This document shows positions 1 to 8,527 of a stretch of DNA of 46,301 nt, in pieces; the first letter of the stretch is position 1, and the number at the start of each line of letters is the position of its first letter. This DNA comes from Richelia sp. SL_2_1 (GTDB lineage: Bacteria > Cyanobacteriota > Cyanobacteriia > Cyanobacteriales > Nostocaceae), in assembly GCA_012033205.1 (NCBI GenBank), contig JAAUSO010000038.1:1-46301 (forward strand). Direction: 5' to 3'. A program made the translations under genes and the position numbers. The notes under the pieces were generated by a model, which worked only from the letters and a program-made list of their open reading frames with translations, made no database searches and had not been told where the DNA came from.

Positions 1-113
1 TTTAAGGTCAAAGGTTTAAGGTTAAAGGTTTAAGGTCAAAGGTCAAAGGTTTAAGGTTTAAGGTCAAAGGTTTAAGGTCAAAGGTTTAAGGTCAAAGGTT
101 TAAGGTTTAAGGT
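1..113. repeat. Heptanucleotide tandem repeat (STRR), AAGGTTT/AAGGTCA type
   Basis: About sixteen consecutive 7-base units alternate between AAGGTTT and AAGGTCA, with a few AAGGTTA. This is the short tandemly repeated repetitive sequence class known from heterocystous cyanobacteria. The array lies 3' of rnpB. A similar AAAGGTT array closes the other end of the window. Confidence 0.9.
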
Positions 114-171
114 TATAATTTTACTTTATCTCCCCATCTCCTTGTCCCCTTGTCCCCCCATCCCCAAAAAT

Positions 172-590
172 GGGAGAGAGTCGGACATAAGCCGGGTTCT
201 GTTCAAGGGCAGTTATCTATCTGGGACGTTTGTTACCAAACGCCTCAAGCGGCTCTCAAAAACGGAACTGGTAAAAGACCAACCTTAGTTCCTCTCACCT
301 TGCTTCCAACCGGGGTTTACCGAGCCAGCGCCTCTCGACGCTGCTGGTGAGCTCTTACCTCACCTTTGCACCCTTACCAAACAATTTTGGATTTGCGATT
401 TTAAATTTTAAATTCAATCCAAAATCCAAAATTTTAAATCTAAAATTGATTGGCGGTATTTTTCTGTGGCACTATCCTCACGCTCGCACGCACTGGGCGT
501 TACCCAGCAAGTTTGGTCTTTGGGAAGCCCGGACTTTCCTCAAATTAGTTTTTTCAAACTAATCTGCAACTGCCTCGCCTACTCTCTCTT
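172..590 (-). ncRNA. rnpB: RNase P RNA, with STRR-like insertion
   Basis: This is the catalytic RNA of RNase P, which matures tRNA 5' ends. Read on the minus strand, it starts near 590 with the AAGAGAGAGTAGGCGAGGC-like 5' end. It finishes near 172-200 with the conserved AACCCGGCTTATGTCCGAC followed by CTCTC, which pairs with the 5' end in helix P1. The core blocks around 210-260 and 310-360 are typical of cyanobacterial rnpB. Around 380-452 the RNA is enlarged by an AT-rich block of TTTTAAATT and TTGGATT units with inverted symmetry, matching the known habit of heterocystous rnpB genes of carrying STRRs in a peripheral helix. Two short open frames that cross this region are not genes. The exact ends are uncertain by a few bases. 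Confidence 0.93.
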
Positions 591-617
591 AATATTCTAG
601 TTTAATCTCAAACGACC

Positions 618-1346
618 TTAAGCTGCTCTTTTTTTATTCCAAGGTAGGGCATAACTCCAAGGTAGTTTTCTAATTATAAAAGGACAAGTAATAATCGACA
701 TGGGAGGAATATTTTGACCTGGTACTAAACCCACTCGTACTTCTGAAAATCTCAGCACTAATTGCAGAGAAAATTTGATTTCTTCTCTTCTGCTGATAAA
801 TTTTTTGTATAATTTTCTATGAGCTTTGTTCGGACTGGCTTTAAGTCCAACTATATCAACTAATGTTTTTGTTGTTTGATATATTCCGGTTTCTTGGTCT
901 CGTTCAAATACGTCTTCAGCAGTAATACCTTGTACAAGGGTTTGAGTAGGAGCAATTAAGCTCGGACTTTGAGGTACTGCTAAATCGCGGGACAAATCTG
1001 GTGATTTACGAATTACTCGACGTGATACATTTTTATGATTTTCAGCCAACGAGCAGTTATCCCAGTCAACATATACAGCAACATTATCTGATTTATTCCC
1101 AAGGATGAGTAATAAATCCTTTACGTCATCTTTCCCTTTAATATCGTTAGAAGCTTTCAGTTTAAAGGTAATAGAAATTTTATCATCGAGTTCTTGTTCT
1201 TTTAATTGTTTGTCAACAGATGCCTTATCAAAAGCAAATTTAATTTGTTCATCAATTGACTCGACCATTAAGTTGAAAATATAACTAACACCGATGATAT
1301 AAAGCGTTAGTACTAGTAGATTATTGGAATTCGTCGTTTCTTGCAT
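618..1346 (-). CDS. Conserved hypothetical protein with N-terminal membrane segment
   Basis: This is a 242-residue protein I do not recognise. It has a short polar N-terminus, then one hydrophobic stretch (about residues 10-27, LLVLTLYIIGVSYIFNLMV) that could be a membrane anchor or an uncleaved signal. A charged, probably cytoplasmic or periplasmic region follows, with a lysine-rich C-terminus. No catalytic motif is visible. The ATG at 1346 is the first start after a stop, and the ribosome-binding region upstream is AT-rich and weak. The gene lies 3' of the corA-like gene on the same strand with only 18 bases between them, so the two could be co-transcribed. Confidence 0.6.
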   Translation of the reverse strand: MQETTNSNNLLVLTLYIIGVSYIFNLMVESIDEQIKFAFDKASVDKQLKEQELDDKISITFKLKASNDIKGKDDVKDLLLILGNKSDNVAVYVDWDNCSLAENHKNVSRRVIRKSPDLSRDLAVPQSPSLIAPTQTLVQGITAEDVFERDQETGIYQTTKTLVDIVGLKASPNKAHRKLYKKFISRREEIKFSLQLVLRFSEVRVGLVPGQNIPPMSIITCPFIIRKLPWSYALPWNKKRAA

Positions 1347-1364
1347 TTATTTAAATATAACCCC

Positions 1365-2506
1365 CTAAATTTTTCGCTCACCTCGAACATCTTTAATTGT
1401 GGAAGGATTTTCCAACCAACCTCTCCGTCGGAAAAATAATAATAAACCAGCGGCGATCACGATCATCGCTACTACACACAACCAGAAACCCCAAGGTGTT
1501 TTCAAACCGGGCATATATTCAAAATTCATCCCGTACACCCCAGCAATAAAGGTTAATGGTAAGAAAATCCACGAAAACACCGTGAGCAACTTCATGATTT
1601 CATTCATGCGGTTGCTGACTGCGGAAAGATATACGTCCATTAACCCCGATGCAAGTTCTCGATAAGTTTCGACCATATCTATAACTTGCACTGCATGATC
1701 GTAACAATCTCTAAGATAAATTATCACCTCCTCACTAATAAGTTCATTACTATCTCTAATCAAAACATTAATGGCACTACGCTGAGGCCAGATAGCACGA
1801 CGTAATTGTAACAATTCTCGTCTGATACGATAAATTTTTTGCAGTGTTTTGCGAGTTGGATTTACGATTACTTCCTCCTCTAAATCTTCAATGCGTTCCC
1901 CGTAATCTTCGAGTACGGGGAAAAACCATCGATGATTGCGTCTATTAGAGCATAAGCTAAATAATCAGCTCCCTGCTTGCGGATAATACCTTTATTGTTG
2001 CGAATTCTCAAGCGTACTGATTCAAAGCAATCAAGAGTCGGTTCTTCTTGTACTGTCAGTAGATAATTCTTTCCCAAAACAAAACTTACCTGTTCGCTGT
2101 AAAAACCATCGGAATTTTCTGTTGGCATTACCATCCGGGAAATTATCACCAATTGGTCTTCATAATCCTCTATTTTCGGACGTTCTGGAACATTTACCAC
2201 ATCTTCTAAAACGAGGGAGTGCAGTTCAAAAACTTTGCCAATTCGTTGCAAAATATCAGTATTACCCAAACCCGCAACATCTACCCAAGAAACTGATTCA
2301 GTATCTAGATAAGCAGCACAATCTTCTGGCATACTAATCCTGGGAAAAATCACTTTATGTTGATTGTAATCAATTAACAAAATCCTGGTTTCTGATGCGT
2401 CTTCATCAATATTAAGAGTTCCTGGTATTGTTCCGGGATGGTGATAAAAATCGTCTTCGTAAGGTTTGATTATTTGGGAAGTTGAACGAAAGATTTTTCT
2501 GAACAT
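1365..2506 (-). pseudogene. corA: CorA magnesium/cobalt transporter, frameshifted
   Basis: CorA is a pentameric inner-membrane Mg2+/Co2+ channel. The N-terminal cytoplasmic domain is encoded from 2506 and includes LHSLVLEDVVNVPERPK, the typical CorA core. The C-terminal part carries a long helix and two membrane segments with the signature YGMNFEYMPGL, which contains the GMN selectivity motif. The two halves lie in different frames. Around 1917-1925 the coding strand reads TTTTTCCCC, and one extra base there would join them into a single protein of about 380 residues with normal CorA length (GFFPVLEDYGERIEDLEEEV across the join). As sequenced, the first frame ends after about 208 residues and lacks all membrane helices. 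A sequencing error in this homopolymer is as likely as a true mutation. Confidence 0.9.
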
Positions 2507-2708
2507 ACACCTTGATTTAATTTTGTCAGTATTTTGGATAACGGTTTTTCAAATTTTTTAGGCGTTTGCAGTGTAATATGACCACCACTACAGGAGATGT
2601 CTAAATTTTATACTCTCTATAAAGTTTATAACGAATACGACTGTACAAAATTTTTGTTGGGAATTTAATTTCAAATTAATTTGCTCAAAAATCCCCGAAT
2701 ATTCACTC

Positions 2709-2737
2709 TAGTCATACATATTGATGACTTTAGTCAT
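2709..2737. promoter_or_regulatory. Candidate operator: ATGAC-TTTA-GTCAT palindrome
   Basis: A perfect 5-bp inverted repeat with a 4-base spacer (ATGACTTTAGTCAT, 2724-2737) is preceded by a further TAGTCAT at 2708-2714. It ends about 23 bases before the kinase start. Palindromes of this layout upstream of NarL-family two-component genes often bind the cognate response regulator. That role is inferred from position only. Confidence 0.4.
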
Positions 2738-2760
2738 GTTATAAACTTGTTTGATATTGC

Positions 2761-4023
2761 ATGATATTTATAAGACAATTTACTGGTTCTTGCAGTCATT
2801 TTAATTTCATGCATTTTACACCAACTGCTTCTTTATCTATTCGCCGTACTATACGTTATCTTGAATGGTTGATTTTAATTGTATATTTATTTCTGTTTGT
2901 ATTAAATCGCAGTGAAACGAGTTATTCTTATCTACCAATACCCACTTATATAGCCTTTGCTCAAATAATTTTTTTAGCAGGTTTAAGCTTTATATTTCCA
3001 ATTAATCGTCCTCCAGGGTATAGACAAACTTATATTGGTTTAGAAATACTCATAATCATGATTGGGAGAGCAGTAGGTATTAGTTTTGAGATAGGTCTCT
3101 ATCTGGTAATCGCTAAAAGCTGTTTTTTATTAAGACGAAAACAAGTAATTTTTATGACGATAATATCTGGAATATTATGGAATCTTTTATTGGCTTTGAG
3201 TATCCCTAAAATCTTAGAATTTAATCGCGCTAATTTAACTCAAATAGTTGCAGAATTAGATAACACTAACTTAATTATTAGTAGAGTAGTTATAAATGAT
3301 ATTGGAAGCTATATTGCAGCAAGTTTATTTGTACTTTTATTTAGCTTTGTTGTGATAGCAGAACAAAAAAGCCGTCAGAAAGCAGAAGCCCTAACCCAAC
3401 AAGTAGAAATCTTAGCTGCAAGTTTAGAACGCAGTCGTATTGCTCGTGAAATTCACGATTCTTTAGGTCATTCTCTAACAACATTAGATATCCAGTTAGA
3501 ACTAGCTCAAAGATTATATGAAAAAGACTCGAATCAAGCTGTTAATTCTTTAAATATTGCTAAATAATTATCGAGTGAATGTTTAACAAAAGTCAGACAT
3601 TCTGTACAATCAATACGTCAAACTAATTTTAATCTTAATCAAGCTTTAGCAATTTTAGTCAGGCAAGTTGGACGAAATCAATCATTTATTATTCATTTAG
3701 ATTCGGAATTACCACAATTACCAAGTCAAACCAGTCATCAACTCTATTGTATTGTTCAAGAAGCAGTTACTAATATTCAAAAACACGCCATCGCAAAAGT
3801 TGTGAATATTAAAGCCTATCAAAATACTCAAGGAATTATTTTAGAAATTATTGATGATGGTCAAGGTTTTGAAGTTAACGCTCATCACACAGGTTTTGGT
3901 TTGCGGGGAATGCAAGAACGAGTGCAAATTTTAGGTGGTGAAATTCAAATTAAAAGTACTTCGGCTCTTGCGTACTCAGATTCGAGTTTGGATTCCGGTT
4001 TGAGGAGGTTTATTTCTTTGTAG
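2761..4023 (+). pseudogene. DesK-like NarL-family sensor histidine kinase, interrupted
   Basis: The product would be a membrane sensor kinase. The first about 200 residues hold five or six hydrophobic segments. They are followed by a short linker, then the HisKA_3 dimerisation/phosphoacceptor motif SRIAREIHDSLGHSLT with its histidine, and an HATPase domain with N-box EAVTNIQKHA, G1 box DDGQGFE and G2 box GFGLRGMQER. An in-frame TAA at 3565-3567 falls just after the phosphoacceptor helix. Translation in the same frame continues perfectly past it to 4023, so a single CAA-to-TAA change would explain it. The C-terminus is also abnormal: after GGEIQIKST the usual G-rich strand that ends these kinases is replaced by an unrelated serine/leucine tail. 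No response regulator gene follows. An alternative start is the ATG at 2809. Confidence 0.85.
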
Positions 4024-4910
4024 ATAAGTACTTGTACAAAATAAATTAAACATTTTGTTGGGAAGAGGGAAGAGGGAAGAGCGGTCAGACCCCGCGCCGC
4101 CGCAAGGCGCAAGGGAATGCTGACCAAGAGAGGTAAGAGTAGGGCTTATATAACTCACGAGTAATTATCTAAATAATCCAAGCCTAACTACTTATGTCTT
4201 TGTTTCATACATTAGACATCTCCGAAAAATGCTTCGGCGATTATAAATCTACCTTTGATAAACAATACTTGATCAAATCTAATAATTAATCAGTTTTTTG
4301 TATTCATATTCCGTTACAAATCCGTTACCGAAGTTTACAGAAAAATTTTTATTGACAGGATTCTCAATTATTCAACGAGATTACAAGAGGTGTGGCTGTA
4401 ATATGGTATTGTTATGCTTAGGGAAGCAGTTTGTTTAATTTGCAATATTTATCCTAATTAACCCTTAAATAAACAGCAATCAACTTGATATTTAGATAAT
4501 TTTCGTACTACAACACCAGATAAACATTCAAGAATACTCCGAGTGAATGTGAAGCGATGTAAATTCTATTGTGATTAAAAATACGATTTTAGTAGGGATA
4601 AAATACTGATATTGACAATTGATTATTTTTGTGATTTTTAATTATCGAATCATGAAGATAAATATAGCGGTTTTGAATTGAATGCAATAGAAATTTTGCA
4701 TCTCACAAGAGAGTATTTGAGCAAACAGAGAAATTCGCGATATGTTTGATTGGTTTTAATCAAACGTGAATTAGATGATGAGTGTTAATTTCGTACTTTT
4801 CTTAAGGAAATTGTAATCAGAATGTTTTGCTGATATCTGCTTATATAGGAAGTAACGGACTACAATCAAGGCGGATAATTTCGCCGAAATCAATAAGGGA
4901 GGAACTTATT
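4024..4910. other. Gene-free region of about 890 bases between the broken kinase and a small membrane protein
   Basis: No convincing gene is seen on either strand. It holds GAAGAGG-type repeats at about 4062-4080, the nested palindrome at 4083-4125 and a small CCGAA/TTCGG hairpin at 4222-4237. A GGCG/CGCC hairpin lies near 4870. A response regulator, expected after a NarL-type kinase, is absent, so deletion of that gene here is possible. Confidence 0.5.
4083..4125. repeat. Nested palindrome (GGTCAG...GCGCC...GGCGC...CTGACC)
   Basis: An outer 6-bp inverted repeat (GGTCAG 4083-4088 with CTGACC 4120-4125) encloses an inner GCGCC/GGCGC hairpin (4094-4110). It is GC-rich in an AT-rich setting, which is typical of dispersed intergenic palindromes in filamentous cyanobacteria. 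It could fold as RNA or be a remnant of a small mobile element. Confidence 0.6.
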
Positions 4911-5051
4911 ATGTCCGACTTAAATAGAGGAATCATGAAATTTAAAGATGCGGATACTCCTAAAGCTGTGATTGTTTCAACCATTCTGGTTTTGGGTTCC
5001 ATTGCATTGCTGATCTTTTGGGCATTGCAGGTAGCTTACACGGTAAACTAG
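4911..5051 (+). CDS. Small single-pass membrane protein (46 residues)
   Basis: The start at 4911 is chosen because a strong ribosome-binding site (AGGGAGGAAC) lies 6-12 bases upstream. A longer reading from 4827 would have no such site. The product has a polar N-terminus of about 20 residues (MSDLNRGIMKFKDADTPKA) and one membrane helix (VIVSTILVLGSIALLIFWALQVAY) with a very short tail. The size and layout resemble small subunits of thylakoid complexes or other one-helix membrane proteins, but I cannot assign a family. A gene-free region of about 890 bases precedes it, which leaves room for a long leader. Confidence 0.75.
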   Translation: MSDLNRGIMKFKDADTPKAVIVSTILVLGSIALLIFWALQVAYTVN

Positions 5052-5318
5052 GAAACGAAACTCCTCCACCTGAAGGGACGTTAAATGTATTACGGATGTG
5101 TTTAACCGCAACGAAAATGTTAACTTACTTTGTTGTAGGGAAATATTGAACGGGAACACAGGAATAATTATGAATTCTTGTTTATCAGTAGCAATTCATT
5201 ATTTGCTTATGTTATGTAGGATTCTAAGGGGTGTGGATTATATGATCATTGCCCCTTAGACCGTTATCAAAATCTAAAACCGGAATTTTAGATTGAAGGG
5301 AAACCAAAAACCAATCAT

Positions 5319-8213
5319 ATGCTTGAACTTTGGGGTGCTTTAGTTATTTTGATTTTCTGCCCCATTTTGGGAGGTTTACCAGTAATTTCTTGGATTACCA
5401 ATGCTTCTTCTAAGCGTCGGTTAGCGGAAATTGGTACTGGTAATATTGGTGTGAGTGCTGCTTTCTATCACGGTGGAACCTTGGTAGGAGTTCTTGCTGT
5501 TTTATCAGAAGCTCTGAAGGGAGTTATCGCTGTTTTAATAGCTCGCGCTTTTTTTGGTAACGGTTCCTACTGGGAGTTGATTGCTTTAATTGCTTTGGTT
5601 ATGGGTCGATTCTGGATGGGCAAGGGTGCTGGGACTACAAATGTTGTCTGGGGATTTGCGGTACACGATCCAATGGCAGCTGCTTTTGTATTTTTGGTTG
5701 GTAGTATCAGCTTTTTGCTTTTACGTTCTAAGGAATTAGCAAAATATGGGGTACTGGTTTTATTTCCGCTAATTGTAGCCATATTGCATTTTGACGATTT
5801 CGCGAAAATTTTGGCAGCGGTTGTCTTAGCAGCGTTACTTGCTTGGATTTACCAACAGATTCCCGATGATTTAAACTTAAAAGCATCTGAAGCTAAACCA
5901 GAGTCTCAGGCAATGTTCCAATTATTACGCGGCAATCAAAAAATTCTTTCTCTCGATGATCAATTAGATGCTGTCATTGTGGGAAATAAAGCAGCTAGGT
6001 GTTCCGAAATCAAGCGTATTGGTTATCCGGTTCCCAAAGGTTGGGTATTAACTCCCATGGATGAACCCGAAATGTTGATCGATTATCTTCAACCATCAGA
6101 TTTATCTCCCCTTGCAGTACGCTCTTCAGCTATAGGAGAAGATACGGAAGAAGCTTCCGCAGCCGGACAATATGAAACTGTTTTGAACGTCACTACAAAA
6201 GAAGGTTTATTACAAGCTATTAATACGGTTCGTGCTTCCTACGAACATCCAGATGCTGTTCAATATCGTCGCGATCGCCTTTGTCGCAGTGAAGCTGAAG
6301 GCAATTTCAAAGAAGCTGCAATGGCGGTTTTGATTCAACAACAAGTTCAAGGGGTATTTTCTGGAGTTGCTTTTAGTCGCGATCCTATTACTCAAGAAAA
6401 CGATGCTGTAGTTATTGAAGCGACAGCGGGAAGTGCGGCTCAAGTTGTTTCGGGAAGATACACACCGGAACAATATCGGGCTTTTGTAGTTAAAACAGAG
6501 AATTTATCTTCTGTACATTTGGAAGGGGAAGGACAAATACCTGCTGTGTTAATCAAGCAAGTAGCCTACTTAACCAGGCAAATTGAACAATATTATCACG
6601 GTATTCCCCAAGATATTGAATGGAGTTATGACGGTCAAACTTTATGGATATTACAAGTTCGTCCCATCACGACTTTATTACCGATTTGGACGCGCAAAAT
6701 CGCCGCTGAAGTAATCCCCGGAATCATTCATCCATTAACTTGGTCGATTAATCGTCCGTTAACTTGTGGTGTTTGGGGAGGAATTTTTGCCATAGTATTA
6801 GGTGAACGTGCTTTAGGATTAGATTTTAATCAAACGGCGACGCTGCATTTTTCTAGAGCTTATTTTAATGCGAGTCTTTTAGGACAGATTTTCCGACGTA
6901 TGGGTTTACCTGCGGAAAGTTTGGAATTTCTAACTAGAGGAGCCAAAATGAGCAAACCACCTTTAAATAGTACTTTGTCAAATCTTCCCGGATTACTGCG
7001 GTTGCTCACCAGAGAATTCAGTTTATCAAGAGACTTTAAACGAGATTATCGCAAGCGATTTGTGCCTGGTTTAATACAATTAAAACAACAATTGCTACTC
7101 GATCTTGACCAAGAGAGGCTTTTAGAACGAATTGAATATATTTTAGAATTACTTCGCAGCGCTACTTATTACAGTATTATGGCTCCTTTGAGTGCTGCGA
7201 TTAGACAAGGGATTTTTAAACCAAAAGATAGTCAAATTGATAATAGTGCAGCTCCGGAAGTTGCAGCATTACGAGAACTTGCGGAATTAGCCTATTCTGC
7301 CAAATTAATACTACCGGATTTCGATCCAGAAACCCTATTTGAAGATTTGGCTGTTTCCACACCGGGACAAAAAATTCTTGAGCAGTTTGAAGTTTTTATT
7401 AATCGTTATGGTTACTTAAGTGATGTGGGAACTGATATTGCGGTTCCCACTTGGAGAGAGGAACCAGAAGCTGTCAAGCTGTTATTTGTCCAGTTAATGC
7501 AAGGAAACCAACCCCCCGCAAACAAACGTAAGCGAGGAGGAGTCGTACAACGTCGTGTAGATTTAAAAGGACGAGTTACAGAAGTTTATTCTCAGTTATT
7601 AGCACAGTTACGTTGGTCTTTTATTGCTTTAGAAAGAAGTTGGTTACAAAATCGTTTGCTTCAACAACCTGGAGACATCTTTTTTCTCCAAATTGAAGAA
7701 GTACAAAAAATTATTCGAGATGCGGATGATCAATTAATCAATTATTTAAGCTCGTTGGTAGAAATGAGAAGAAACCAACTTACTGAAGATAGTCAACTCA
7801 ATCCCGCACCGCTCTTAGTTTACGGTAATGCACCTCCCGTATCAATTTTTGTTCCTAGTTCTTCTCTGCTAGCGGATGGAATGTTAACCGGAATTCCTGC
7901 AAGTCACGGACAAGTTGAAGGTAGAGTTAAAGTGTTACGCAATTTACAATCAATTCCAGATATTGATAAGCAGACAATTTTGGTAGTTCCGTACACTGAT
8001 TCTGGTTGGGCTGCTTTACTGACAAGGGCTGGCGGTTTGATTGCAGAGGCTGGTGGTAGACTTTCTCATGGTGCAATCATCGCTCGTGAATACGGGATTC
8101 CCGCAGTCATGGATGTACATAATGCCACTTGGTTATTACAAGATGGTCAGCGAGTACGAGTTGATGGTTCTAGGGGAATTATAGAGGTATCGAACGATTT
8201 ACGACCAGGGTGA
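5319..8213 (+). CDS. Fusion: PlsY-like membrane domain + PEP-synthase/rifampicin-phosphotransferase-like enzyme
   Basis: This is a 964-residue protein. Residues 1-190 are hydrophobic with five or more membrane helices and keep PlsY acyltransferase landmarks (IGTGNIGVS at about 38-46; VMGRFWMGKGAGTTNV at about 94-109). However, the GH of the second PlsY motif is GR here, so acyltransferase activity is doubtful. Residues about 215-450 form a PPDK/PEP-synthase ATP-binding domain (AVRSSAIGEDTEEASAAGQY at about 266-285; DIEWSYDG and ILQVRPIT at about 432-451). A helical middle region follows. The swivelling phosphohistidine domain lies at the end (GGRLSHGAIIARE, His about 917). The C-terminal PEP-binding barrel of true PEP synthase is absent. 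The order ATP-grasp, variable middle, His domain matches rifampicin phosphotransferases and related small-molecule dikinases. The substrate is unknown. The ATG at 5319 has no strong ribosome-binding site. Confidence 0.85.
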   Translation: MLELWGALVILIFCPILGGLPVISWITNASSKRRLAEIGTGNIGVSAAFYHGGTLVGVLAVLSEALKGVIAVLIARAFFGNGSYWELIALIALVMGRFWMGKGAGTTNVVWGFAVHDPMAAAFVFLVGSISFLLLRSKELAKYGVLVLFPLIVAILHFDDFAKILAAVVLAALLAWIYQQIPDDLNLKASEAKPESQAMFQLLRGNQKILSLDDQLDAVIVGNKAARCSEIKRIGYPVPKGWVLTPMDEPEMLIDYLQPSDLSPLAVRSSAIGEDTEEASAAGQYETVLNVTTKEGLLQAINTVRASYEHPDAVQYRRDRLCRSEAEGNFKEAAMAVLIQQQVQGVFSGVAFSRDPITQENDAVVIEATAGSAAQVVSGRYTPEQYRAFVVKTENLSSVHLEGEGQIPAVLIKQVAYLTRQIEQYYHGIPQDIEWSYDGQTLWILQVRPITTLLPIWTRKIAAEVIPGIIHPLTWSINRPLTCGVWGGIFAIVLGERALGLDFNQTATLHFSRAYFNASLLGQIFRRMGLPAESLEFLTRGAKMSKPPLNSTLSNLPGLLRLLTREFSLSRDFKRDYRKRFVPGLIQLKQQLLLDLDQERLLERIEYILELLRSATYYSIMAPLSAAIRQGIFKPKDSQIDNSAAPEVAALRELAELAYSAKLILPDFDPETLFEDLAVSTPGQKILEQFEVFINRYGYLSDVGTDIAVPTWREEPEAVKLLFVQLMQGNQPPANKRKRGGVVQRRVDLKGRVTEVYSQLLAQLRWSFIALERSWLQNRLLQQPGDIFFLQIEEVQKIIRDADDQLINYLSSLVEMRRNQLTEDSQLNPAPLLVYGNAPPVSIFVPSSSLLADGMLTGIPASHGQVEGRVKVLRNLQSIPDIDKQTILVVPYTDSGWAALLTRAGGLIAEAGGRLSHGAIIAREYGIPAVMDVHNATWLLQDGQRVRVDGSRGIIEVSNDLRPG

Positions 8214-8281
8214 CAGTTATCAGTTATCAGTTATCAGTTATCAGTTATCAGTTATCAGTTATCAGTAAACAGTTATCAGTC
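8214..8281. repeat. STRR, CAGTTAT heptamers
   Basis: About nine units of CAGTTAT begin at the base after the stop codon of the fusion gene (TGA at 8211-8213) and run to about 8281. The stretch from 8282 to 8448 holds no gene that I can see. Confidence 0.9.
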
Positions 8282-8448
8282 ACGTTAATATTTGGGAAAG
8301 TTTAAATAGAACACCATACTAGGAGTGTTTACTGTATGACGCTACCGCGTCACAAGTAAAGCTAATACTGTTCACTGATTTAAGCATTATCTACTATCTA
8401 CTAACTAATCCCTACTATGATGAAATTAAATGCCAAATAACTACAATC

Positions 8449-8511
8449 AGAAGTCGGGTTTTTAGGTAAATCTTTGTTAGAAAACACAATCATCGTAAAA
8501 ACCCGACTTCT
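8449..8511. repeat. Dispersed palindrome family I, copy A (AGAAGTCGGGTTTTT / AAAAACCCGACTTCT)
   Basis: The arms AGAAGTCGGGTTTTT and AAAAACCCGACTTCT flank a roughly 33-base loop. The copy sits between two convergent genes, ending 16 bases from the helicase stop. A stem followed by T-runs on both strands would suit a bidirectional terminator. Confidence 0.8.
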
Positions 8512-8527
8512 CACCATACGTTAAATT

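Noticed and set aside
150-562. Two short plus-strand open frames near the window start
   Set aside because: They lie entirely over rnpB, on the opposite strand, and have no protein family character.
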